Assembly: GCA_017569285.1 (NCBI GenBank)
Contig: CP069419.1
Location: 2,294,001 to 2,358,000, forward strand
Length of the DNA: 64,000 nt
Origin: Clostridiales bacterium
Lineage (GTDB): Bacteria; Bacillota; Clostridia; Christensenellales; Aristaeellaceae
Reading direction: 5' to 3'
Positions 57,200 through 64,000 of the stretch are shown here, one piece after another. Both the position numbers and the translations under genes were made by a program. The notes beneath the pieces were generated by a model that saw nothing but the letters and a program-made list of their open reading frames with translations, made no database searches and was not told the DNA's origin. The number at the start of each line of letters is the position of its first letter. Position 1 is the first letter of the stretch.

Positions 57200-58401
57200 T
57201 GAATACCGATGAATTCAAAAAGCAGCTTGCTTCTGTAACCCCCGATGTTCCGGAGCATTTCCACAACCGGGTGGAAATGACGCTGGAGAATATCGTTTTA
57301 CAGGAGGCACAAATGAAAGAAAGTACAAAACAGGCGATTAAAACCGCCGGACGGTTCAGCGGACGCACGCTGGTGATCGCAATCGCCCTGGTGGTCATGA
57401 TCGCCGCGGCGGCGCTGGCTGCGACCCAGTGGAACCTGTTCGGGCAGCTGCCGCACCTGGCCGGTGAATCACCGGTGAACGCGGACAGCGTGATGCAGAA
57501 GGACCTGCATACGGAAACGGTCAACAATGTGGAGATTTCGATTAAAGAAGCCGGATATGACGGCCGCACCCTGCTGATCCAGCGCAGCTACCGGATACCG
57601 GATGCGGAAGAAGCCTTCGGCAAGGAAGAAATGCTCGGTGACGTCGAAGAGAAACTGTATAAAGACTACCATGTCGGCTGGTGGATCGACCATATCTGGT
57701 TCAACGGGAAATGCATGAATATGCCGAGCGGCTCGGAAAGCATGATCTCCGGCAGCGACGTCCCCGGGGAAATCATCATCACGGAAGCCTGGCGGCTGTA
57801 CGAAGAAGGCGTATACCTGGACGGGCCGACGGAGATCAGTATGCCGATCGGGGAAATCCAGGATATCGACAACTATTACCATCATCCAGAGAAGAAGGAC
57901 GCGGACGGAAACCTGCTGGTACCGGACAAGGGCATGGTGACCTTCACCTTTGATCCCGGGGACGTGCAGTCCCGGGTGAAGACCTTCCATCCGGAGCAGG
58001 AAGCCGTGCTGCCGGAACTGACAGCGAAGACTGTGGACGCGACGTTCACGCCTCTGATGACCTACATTACCCTGGATATCAAGGTCAATCCGGAAACCAT
58101 GGCGGCTTATATCGAGGAGAACGGGGCATATGTCCTCGACGATGACGGAACTCCCCTGTGGGAACGAGACGAACTGGATATCGTGGATCCATGGGCGATG
58201 AGCCTGGCCCTGGTGGACGGCAGCGGGAATATCATGTTCCCGGATCATGACGGCTTTGACAGCGACTGGGCAACCGGCGCGTCGTTCCTGTACCCGTACC
58301 TGGAAATCATTCCGGATGAACTCTGGATGGCGCCCGTGGACGAGGAAGACGGAACCGTGGATATGAGCCGCGCCGTGCTGGTGAAGCCTGCGAACGAGTA
58401 A
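57196..58401 (+). CDS. Membrane anti-sigma factor-like protein (DUF4179-like)
   Basis: A 401-residue protein with a short cytoplasmic N-terminus (residues 1-56), one membrane helix (57-76) and a large extracytoplasmic domain. This is the layout of anti-sigma proteins encoded next to ECF factors. No zinc-binding HxxxCxxC motif is seen. The extracytoplasmic part probably senses an envelope signal. The start codon overlaps the stop of the sigma gene. Confidence 0.8.
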   Translation: MMNTDEFKKQLASVTPDVPEHFHNRVEMTLENIVLQEAQMKESTKQAIKTAGRFSGRTLVIAIALVVMIAAAALAATQWNLFGQLPHLAGESPVNADSVMQKDLHTETVNNVEISIKEAGYDGRTLLIQRSYRIPDAEEAFGKEEMLGDVEEKLYKDYHVGWWIDHIWFNGKCMNMPSGSESMISGSDVPGEIIITEAWRLYEEGVYLDGPTEISMPIGEIQDIDNYYHHPEKKDADGNLLVPDKGMVTFTFDPGDVQSRVKTFHPEQEAVLPELTAKTVDATFTPLMTYITLDIKVNPETMAAYIEENGAYVLDDDGTPLWERDELDIVDPWAMSLALVDGSGNIMFPDHDGFDSDWATGASFLYPYLEIIPDELWMAPVDEEDGTVDMSRAVLVKPANE

Positions 58402-58419
58402 ATGAAAGAAAGCCGGAAG

Positions 58420-58443
58420 GGGGCGCAGGGGTGCCTGCGCCCC
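58420..58443 (+). repeat. Intercistronic hairpin
   Basis: GGGGCGCAGG pairs with CCTGCGCCCC around GGTG. No T-run, so it may be an mRNA processing or stability element between the two genes. Confidence 0.6.
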
Positions 58444-58460
58444 TCTGACAGGAGGAAGAT

Positions 58461-59606
58461 ATGATCAGGAGAATTGCTGCCGGTATTCTGGCATTACTGG
58501 TGCTGCTATCCGCATCCGCAACGGCTGAATATGAACAGTACCGGCTGGAAGTGCCCGAGGAAGGGGACGCGGTGCAGCTATGGGAGGTTTTTCCGCTGGA
58601 CGCGCATAACGTGATTGTCCGGGTATACTCACCGGAGGTACCGTGGCATGTGGACTGGTACCGGGACGGGAAAAAAATCCGGAGCCTGACGACGGGCGGA
58701 GACTATGACCGGAAGACGCCGCCGGAACCGGTGATCGGGCCGGAAGGCCTGGTCTGTATGCTCTGCCGGATTCCATCTGAAGAGGGAGCTGCGGAAAAAT
58801 GGCCGCCGCTCAACGCGACAGCCCGGTGGGAGGACAGCGGGCTGACGGAGGTGACTCCTTTCAGCGAACGCGTGAAGGCGACGCGCTGGGATAACCGGAT
58901 TATTATTTATGAAACGGAAGAAGCGGACCGGATCTGGTACAACGGAACAGACACGTTGGTCAAACGTAAACTGGCAGACAAGCTGCATTCAAGTTATGCG
59001 ATTGCCCTGGAAGACGGCGTCTTTATAATGACATACCGGGATTTCAGCATCCCGGACGGGCCAATCGAAATGATCTGCCTGGATCACGGGGAAGAGCGGT
59101 ACAGGCTGGATGATGAATTTTCCAGGAATATGCTGCCGGACGGAAAGGGAGGATTCTACTCCGCCCGGTGGGAGTATGTTGAATGGACGTCCAGGCGGGA
59201 CTCCTCCCCGGTGCGCCTGCTGCATGTGAATCGGGACGGGCAGCATGACCGGACCTGGAACCTGCAGGGGGACAAGGTGGCCCTGACACCGGACCGGACT
59301 TTTTATGATCCACAGGCAGGAACGCTGACCATATACGGCAACGCGGTGAACACCGCCCGGAAGGTCCTCGCGGTTTTCGCCATGACGCTGGATGATGGCA
59401 TGAACATCACTTCCCTGGACGTACGGAATATTGATCCGGATTACATCGGGTGCGAAGCCAAAACATACCTGACCCCGGACGGCGTTCCCTATGTTTATCT
59501 CTTTGACCGGGATCACAAGGACAGGATCTGCCCCGCTGTGATTCCGTTCTCCCTGGCTGGGCAGAGCAATGACGATTACGGAATCACAATCCGCCCGGCG
59601 GAGTGA
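58461..59606 (+). CDS. Secreted protein of unknown function
   Basis: A 381-residue protein with a signal peptide (RRIAAGILALLVLLSAS, ending ATAEY) and a beta-rich body of repeated short strands, perhaps a propeller. No catalytic motif recognised. AGGAGGAAGAT gives a strong start. It probably belongs to the sigma/anti-sigma operon, so it may be a target or part of the sensing system. Confidence 0.65.
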   Translation: MIRRIAAGILALLVLLSASATAEYEQYRLEVPEEGDAVQLWEVFPLDAHNVIVRVYSPEVPWHVDWYRDGKKIRSLTTGGDYDRKTPPEPVIGPEGLVCMLCRIPSEEGAAEKWPPLNATARWEDSGLTEVTPFSERVKATRWDNRIIIYETEEADRIWYNGTDTLVKRKLADKLHSSYAIALEDGVFIMTYRDFSIPDGPIEMICLDHGEERYRLDDEFSRNMLPDGKGGFYSARWEYVEWTSRRDSSPVRLLHVNRDGQHDRTWNLQGDKVALTPDRTFYDPQAGTLTIYGNAVNTARKVLAVFAMTLDDGMNITSLDVRNIDPDYIGCEAKTYLTPDGVPYVYLFDRDHKDRICPAVIPFSLAGQSNDDYGITIRPAE

Positions 59607-59657
59607 AAGCGGAACAACCGGCGAAGATAAACCTGGAAACATAACTGAATCGCGACG

Positions 59658-59688
59658 GGCCGGAAGCCGGGAAGGCTTCCGGCCTTTC
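59658..59688 (+). terminator. Terminator after the secreted protein gene
   Basis: GGCCGGAAGCC pairs with GGCTTCCGGCC around GGGAA, followed by TTTCT. Confidence 0.75.
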
Positions 59689-59727
59689 TGCGGACCTGCG
59701 GGTGTTTCTTATTTTCTGAATCGGGAC

Positions 59728-59756
59728 TGTTCACGGAAGCTTCCGGCCGGTATAAT
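59728..59756 (+). promoter_or_regulatory. Probable promoter of the NUDIX gene
   Basis: TATAAT at 59751-59756 with a poor -35 (TGTTCA, 59728-59733) 17 bases upstream. A GGAAGCTTCC palindrome lies between them. Confidence 0.5.
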
Positions 59757-59832
59757 CGGCAGTGGAAAAAGAAGCGGAGAATTGTTTCCCCGCAGGTGCG
59801 GGAGGCTCCGGAGGACATACAGGAGGCTATGT

Positions 59833-60270
59833 ATGACGAAGGTACAGTTTTATGACCGGGTGGACGACGGGAAGCTCCGGTTTGCGGTGATCATTACCCG
59901 GACGGAGGGACACTGGGTGTTCTGCAAGCACCGGGATCGTGACACCCTGGAAGTGCCCGGGGGACACCGGGAGCCGGGAGAGGGTATCCTGGATACCGCG
60001 AAGCGCGAGCTGTACGAGGAAACCGGAGCCATCGACTTCACCATGGAGCCGGTCTGCGTCTATTCGGTGACGGCGCCCGGGAATTTCGACGGGCAGGAGA
60101 CCTTCGGCATGCTGTTTTCCGCGGACGTGCGGGAATTTGAAAAAGAACTCCACAGCGAGATTGAACGGATTGTGATCCGGGATGACCTGCCGGAGGCGTG
60201 GACGTATCCGGAGATCCAGCCGCTGCTGATGAAGGAATGGGAAAGGCGGACCGGCAAGGGCGGACAGTGA
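59833..60270 (+). CDS. NUDIX hydrolase
   Basis: A 145-residue NUDIX protein. The box is complete: Gly44, Glu50, Arg58-Glu59-Leu60, Glu62-Glu63, Gly65. It hydrolyses nucleoside diphosphates linked to another group; the substrate is not evident. AGGAGG precedes the ATG at 59833. A frame-compatible upstream extension has no start support. Confidence 0.9.
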   Translation: MTKVQFYDRVDDGKLRFAVIITRTEGHWVFCKHRDRDTLEVPGGHREPGEGILDTAKRELYEETGAIDFTMEPVCVYSVTAPGNFDGQETFGMLFSADVREFEKELHSEIERIVIRDDLPEAWTYPEIQPLLMKEWERRTGKGGQ

Positions 60271-60406
60271 ATCGCCATCGCGGGGAATAGAAGGAATATT
60301 TATCGCTTCGGCAGGATAACGGATGCGGGCAGGTGAACTATATTCTGACAGGAAAATTCTGTCCGGTTTGGAGAGACCGAAAAAAGAATATGGAGGATTG
60401 TTTCCT

Positions 60407-61411
60407 ATGCGCGGCCTGAAAATTGTCCTGAGGATCCTGACGGTCCTGCTGGTCCTGGTACTGCTGGTCGGCCTTGCCGGCTTCCTGATGTTCCGCCACC
60501 GTTCCAGCCCCAATGACATCATCCACTATGAGACGAGCAACTCCTTTATTACGGGGAAGACCCAGGTGAGCGCGCACCGCGCGGGCGGCGGCATCATGCC
60601 GGAAGAAACCATGATGGCGCTGAAGAACTGCACGAAGGACGTGGACTTTTCCATTGACGTGTTTGAGTTTGACCTGCACCTGACAAAGGACGACGTGCTG
60701 GTGCTGCTCCATGACAACGAGATGGACCGCACCTCCGACAGCGTGGAGGTATTCGGGCGCGAGCATGTGCGGCCGGAGGAAATGACCTTCGACGAGCTGC
60801 GGAAGCTGAACATGGGCGCGAAGTTTGTGAGCGACAGCGGGGAAAGCCCCTATGCTAACCTGCACGGGGAAGACGTGCCGGATGACCTGCGCATCGTGGC
60901 CCTGACGGAAGCGCTGGATTACCTGGAAAGCATCGGCCGGTACTACTACATCATCGAGATCAAGAACGGCGGGGAGATCGGCTTCCGCGCGGTGGACCAG
61001 CTCTACAGCGAGCTGAAGGCGCGGGACATGGTGGACCGCGTGGCGTTCGGATCCTTCCACGGGGAAGTTTCCGAATATAAGGACAAAACCTATCCGGACC
61101 TGATGCGCGGCGCGTTTGCCGGCGAGGTGATCAATTTCTACCTGGCGGCCGCACTGAACAAGCAGGATTATACGCCGCCCTGCGGGATCCTGCAGCTGCC
61201 CTTCAACGACCCGAAGGAGAGCAAGTATATCAACCTGGGCACCGCCCGGGTGATCAACTACGCACACGCGCACAACATGGCGGTGCAGTACTGGACCGTG
61301 AATGATGAGAAGGACATGGCGTACCTGCTGTCCATCGGTGTGGACTGCATCATGAGCGACTATCCCGACCGCCTGTGGCGCGTGAAGCAGGAAATGGGCC
61401 TCAATCCATAA
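60407..61411 (+). CDS. Membrane-anchored glycerophosphodiester phosphodiesterase
   Basis: A 334-residue protein with an N-terminal membrane helix (residues 8-28) and a GDPD TIM-barrel domain outside. His57-Arg58 in SAHRAGGG, Glu87 and Asp89 in FEFDLHLT, and His102 in LLHDNEMDRT are the metal and catalytic residues. It cleaves glycerophosphodiesters to glycerol 3-phosphate and an alcohol. TGGAGG precedes the ATG at 60407. Confidence 0.9.
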   Translation: MRGLKIVLRILTVLLVLVLLVGLAGFLMFRHRSSPNDIIHYETSNSFITGKTQVSAHRAGGGIMPEETMMALKNCTKDVDFSIDVFEFDLHLTKDDVLVLLHDNEMDRTSDSVEVFGREHVRPEEMTFDELRKLNMGAKFVSDSGESPYANLHGEDVPDDLRIVALTEALDYLESIGRYYYIIEIKNGGEIGFRAVDQLYSELKARDMVDRVAFGSFHGEVSEYKDKTYPDLMRGAFAGEVINFYLAAALNKQDYTPPCGILQLPFNDPKESKYINLGTARVINYAHAHNMAVQYWTVNDEKDMAYLLSIGVDCIMSDYPDRLWRVKQEMGLNP

Positions 61412-61421
61412 CACGGAACAT

Positions 61422-61448
61422 GCCGGAGCTGTATGGCTCCGGCTTTTT
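61422..61448 (+). terminator. Terminator after the phosphodiesterase gene
   Basis: GCCGGAGC pairs with GCTCCGGC, followed by TTTTT. Confidence 0.8.
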
Positions 61449-61509
61449 GGCGCAAAGCGGGAACCCGGAAAAAGCCGGCAAAAAAATATGGGGAAATCCG
61501 CGCCGGATA

Positions 61510-61518
61510 TGATATAAT
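61510..61518 (+). promoter_or_regulatory. Extended -10 of glgB
   Basis: TGATATAAT (extended -10), 36 bases before the start codon; no clear -35 box. Confidence 0.55.
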
Positions 61519-61554
61519 CACCTTACAGAAAAAAGAATAAGGGGGCTTGGCGAT

Positions 61555-63510
61555 ATGTGGTACAATCCGCCGGACGGACAGCGCAGGGACAGTTTCCATA
61601 ACGGAAGCTGCGCGGACGCGTATGACTTCCTCGGCGCGCATCCCGTGGAGGAAGACGGGGAACTGAAATGGCATTTCTCCGTCTGGGCGCCCAATGCCCG
61701 GGCTGTATCCCTCGTGGGCGAGTTCTGCGGCTGGGACCGGGAAGCTTACCCCATGGAAAAACAATATGACGGGATCTGGGAGCTGCGGCTGCCGGACGCG
61801 CTGTTCCGCCCGGAACGCGACCCGGAGCGGTACAATTACCCCGAAGCGGCGGACCGGCTGCGCACGTATAAGTACGCGGTCCTGTGCGCGGACGGGGAAT
61901 GGTATATGCGGGCCGACCCCTACGGGTTTGAAATGGAGATGCGGCCCAGCAACGGCAGCCGGCTGCGGAACCTTTCCGGGTATGAATGGCATGACAGCGA
62001 ATGGATGGAATCCCGGAAGGAAGGGGAGCCCATCCGCAAGCCCATGAATATCTATGAGATGCACCTGGGCACCTGGCGGCGGGGAGAAGGCGGGCGCATC
62101 CTGAACTACGCCGAGATTGCCGATGAGCTCGTGCCCTACCTGCAGGACATGGGCTACACGCACGTGGAGTTCATGCCGGTGATGGAGCATCCGTTTGACG
62201 GCTCCTGGGGTTACCAGGTGATCGGCTATTACGCGCCGACCTCCCGCTACGGCACGCCGGACCAGCTGCGGTACCTGGTGGACAAGCTGCACCAGGCGGG
62301 CATCGCGGTGATCCTGGACTGGGTTCCCGCGCACTTCCCCAAGGACGAGGCAGGCCTGCGCCTGTTTGACGGAACACCCTGCTATGAGCACGCGGATTCC
62401 CGCCGGGCGGAGATGCCGCAGTGGGGAACGCTGCTGTTTGACTATGCCCGGGGCGAGTCCGCCAGCTTCCTGAAATCCAATGCGCTGTTCTGGCTGAAGG
62501 AATACCATGCGGACGGCCTGCGCTTTGACGCCGTCAGCTGCATGCTGTACCTGGACTTCGGCAAGGATCCGGGCCAGTGGCTGCCCAACCAGTACGGCGG
62601 GCGGGAAAACCTGGACGCGATCCGCTTCCTGCAGACCCTGAACGAGACCGTGAACCGGGAATGCCCCGGCGCGATTACCGTGGCGGAGGAATCCACCGCG
62701 TTCCCGAAGGTCACCCATCCTGTGGAGGAAGGCGGCCTGGGCTTCAGCTTCAAATGGAACATGGGCTGGATGAACGACATCCTCTCCTATATCGAGATGG
62801 ACCCGATCTACCGGAAGTACCACCACGACAAGATCACCTTCTCGATGATGTACGCGTTCAGCGAGCATTATGTGCTGCCCTTCTCCCACGATGAGGTGGT
62901 GCACTGCAAGCACTCGATGATCGAGAAGCAGCCCGGCGACCTGTGGCAGAAATTCGCGGGCCTGCGGGCACTGTACGGATACTACATGGTGCACCCCGGC
63001 AAGAAGCTGCTGTTTATGGGCGGGGAGTTCGGCCAGTTTGTGGAATGGCGGGACACCGAACAGCTGGACTGGTTCCTGCTGGCGTATGAACGGCATCCGG
63101 ACCTGCAGAAGTACATGAAAGCCCTGAACCGCCTGTACCGGGACGAGCCGGCCATGCATACGGTGGACGACAGCTGGGACGGCTTCAAGTGGCTGAACGT
63201 GAACGACAAGGACCGCAGCGTGGCGGCCGTGATGCGCTCCGACGGGGAGGACGGGTATATCGCCTGCGCGGTGAACTTCACGCCCCAGCCGTACCTGGAA
63301 TACCGCATCGGGCTGCCCTTTGACTGCGAACTGACGGAAATCCTGAACTCCGACCGGGCGGAATTCGGCGGGAGCAACCTCTACAACGGCACGGTCCGCC
63401 GCGCGGAGGAAATCCCCCAGGAGGAGCATCCCTTCTCCTGCGAGATTGTCCTGCCACCGCTGGCCGCGGTGTTCTTCCGGGTAAAGAAGGTTGAAGAAGA
63501 AAAGGAATAA
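61555..63510 (+). CDS. glgB: 1,4-alpha-glucan branching enzyme, GH13_9
   Basis: A 651-residue enzyme that forms alpha-1,6 branches in glycogen. An N-terminal CBM48 (residues 15-125, with VWAPNARAVSLVGEF) precedes the GH13 barrel. Asp325 in RFDAVSCMLY is the nucleophile, Glu378/379 in VAEESTAFP the acid, Asp446 in FSHDEVVH the third carboxylate. HLGTWRRGEGG and GQFVEW are typical of the family. No other glycogen genes lie in the window. The start at 61555 follows GGGGG. Confidence 0.95.
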   Translation: MWYNPPDGQRRDSFHNGSCADAYDFLGAHPVEEDGELKWHFSVWAPNARAVSLVGEFCGWDREAYPMEKQYDGIWELRLPDALFRPERDPERYNYPEAADRLRTYKYAVLCADGEWYMRADPYGFEMEMRPSNGSRLRNLSGYEWHDSEWMESRKEGEPIRKPMNIYEMHLGTWRRGEGGRILNYAEIADELVPYLQDMGYTHVEFMPVMEHPFDGSWGYQVIGYYAPTSRYGTPDQLRYLVDKLHQAGIAVILDWVPAHFPKDEAGLRLFDGTPCYEHADSRRAEMPQWGTLLFDYARGESASFLKSNALFWLKEYHADGLRFDAVSCMLYLDFGKDPGQWLPNQYGGRENLDAIRFLQTLNETVNRECPGAITVAEESTAFPKVTHPVEEGGLGFSFKWNMGWMNDILSYIEMDPIYRKYHHDKITFSMMYAFSEHYVLPFSHDEVVHCKHSMIEKQPGDLWQKFAGLRALYGYYMVHPGKKLLFMGGEFGQFVEWRDTEQLDWFLLAYERHPDLQKYMKALNRLYRDEPAMHTVDDSWDGFKWLNVNDKDRSVAAVMRSDGEDGYIACAVNFTPQPYLEYRIGLPFDCELTEILNSDRAEFGGSNLYNGTVRRAEEIPQEEHPFSCEIVLPPLAAVFFRVKKVEEEKE

Positions 63511-63528
63511 TCCCATACGGAAACCAGC

Positions 63529-63565
63529 CCCGGGCGGCGGGAAGATCCCGCCGCCCGGGTTTTTT
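63529..63565 (+). terminator. Terminator of glgB
   Basis: CCCGGGCGGCGGG pairs with CCCGCCGCCCGGG around AAGAT, followed by six T. Confidence 0.88.
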
Positions 63566-63740
63566 GCGCCAGGCCCCTTTACTTTTCTCCAAAAACAACT
63601 TACAGTAGAAAAACAGGCAGATGTCCTACCGGAATTTAAACTTCAGTTGAAATCCGCTGTTCCGCTCAACCGAAAGTGGTGTTATGGTGGTATCGTTCCA
63701 ACCGGCGCGCAGCGGAATGAGAAAAAAGGAGGACGACATC

Positions 63741-64000
63741 ATGTCATTCGGAAGTATTTTACAGGGTCTGCGGAAAGAGGCCAAAGTCACCCAGGAGGAC
63801 CTGGCGCAGAACCTGGGCGTGAGCGCCCAGGCGGTATCGAAATGGGAAAACGGGAGCTACCCGGAGGGGGACCTGATTCCCCGGATCGCGGATTTTTTCC
63901 ATGTGCCGATTGATTACCTCTACGGACGCGCTGAAAAGGACATGGGGATTGAACAGCGGGTGGTACGGGAACTGAACCGGCTGTGGGAATCCTTCCGGGA
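63741..64000 (+). CDS. XRE family regulator, 5' part only
   Basis: The reading frame starts at 63741 with AAAGGAGGAC upstream and runs off the window after 86 codons. The first 65 residues are an XRE helix-turn-helix (LRKEAKVTQEDLAQNLGVSA followed by QAVSKWENG), then a region that begins GRAEKDMGIEQRVV. The rest is outside, so the sensor domain is unknown. Confidence 0.88.
   Translation, partial: MSFGSILQGLRKEAKVTQEDLAQNLGVSAQAVSKWENGSYPEGDLIPRIADFFHVPIDYLYGRAEKDMGIEQRVVRELNRLWESFR

Noticed and set aside
63491-63913. A 140-residue open frame after glgB
   Set aside because: It overlaps the glgB terminator and the XRE gene in another frame; composition is not protein-like.

Overview
The window looks like a chromosomal segment of a fibre-degrading anaerobic member of the Clostridia. 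The evidence is a fairly GC-rich genome with strong AGGAGG ribosome-binding sites, a T-box leader, an iron-sulfur L-serine dehydratase, many LacI regulators and a dense set of plant-polysaccharide genes. A rumen or gut Christensenellales-type host is my best guess, made from gene content only. No tRNA, rRNA, CRISPR array, prophage or transposase gene was seen. About 48 protein genes fill nearly all of the sequence.

There are four carbohydrate loci, each with an ABC importer made of a binding protein and two permeases and no ATPase gene. (1) 143-9794: importer, heparinase II/III-like protein, DUF2264 protein, GH88 unsaturated glucuronyl hydrolase and a GH2 beta-glucuronidase-like enzyme, i.e. 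a uronic-acid polysaccharide locus. (2) 9868-15805: a divergent LacI regulator with a perfect operator palindrome, an importer and a GH51 arabinofuranosidase. (3) 18128-28175: a GH30 lipoprotein, an importer and a Gfo/Idh dehydrogenase on the minus strand, facing a LacI regulator, a NahK-like sugar-1-kinase and a phosphohexomutase on the plus strand. (4) 41456-53633: an importer, cellobiose 2-epimerase, LacI regulator, two GH130 phosphorylases, an SGNH acetylesterase and a GH2 beta-mannosidase. This is a near-complete intracellular beta-mannan oligosaccharide pathway.

Between loci 3 and 4 lie a CBM9-like protein, an inositol monophosphatase, a U32-like protein, serine dehydratase, an AraC regulator, a 1,193-residue alpha/alpha-barrel plus GH43 fusion, a LacZ-type beta-galactosidase, and a GMP synthase that lacks its glutaminase domain. 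After locus 4 come a T-box leader, an XRE-cupin-acyl-CoA synthetase fusion, an ECF sigma/anti-sigma pair with a secreted protein, a NUDIX hydrolase, a glycerophosphodiester phosphodiesterase, glycogen branching enzyme and a truncated XRE regulator.

The most interesting unexplained signal is a set of repeated hairpin elements between 39,997 and 54,191. Two copies of one type (near 47,039 and 54,141) carry two compensatory base-pair changes, which points to a conserved RNA structure. Two copies of another type (near 40,032 and 48,253) are tandem hairpin pairs built around RACTCC. All four sit in or beside the mannan locus and its neighbour. The second point is a T-box in front of a gene that is not an obvious amino-acid gene.
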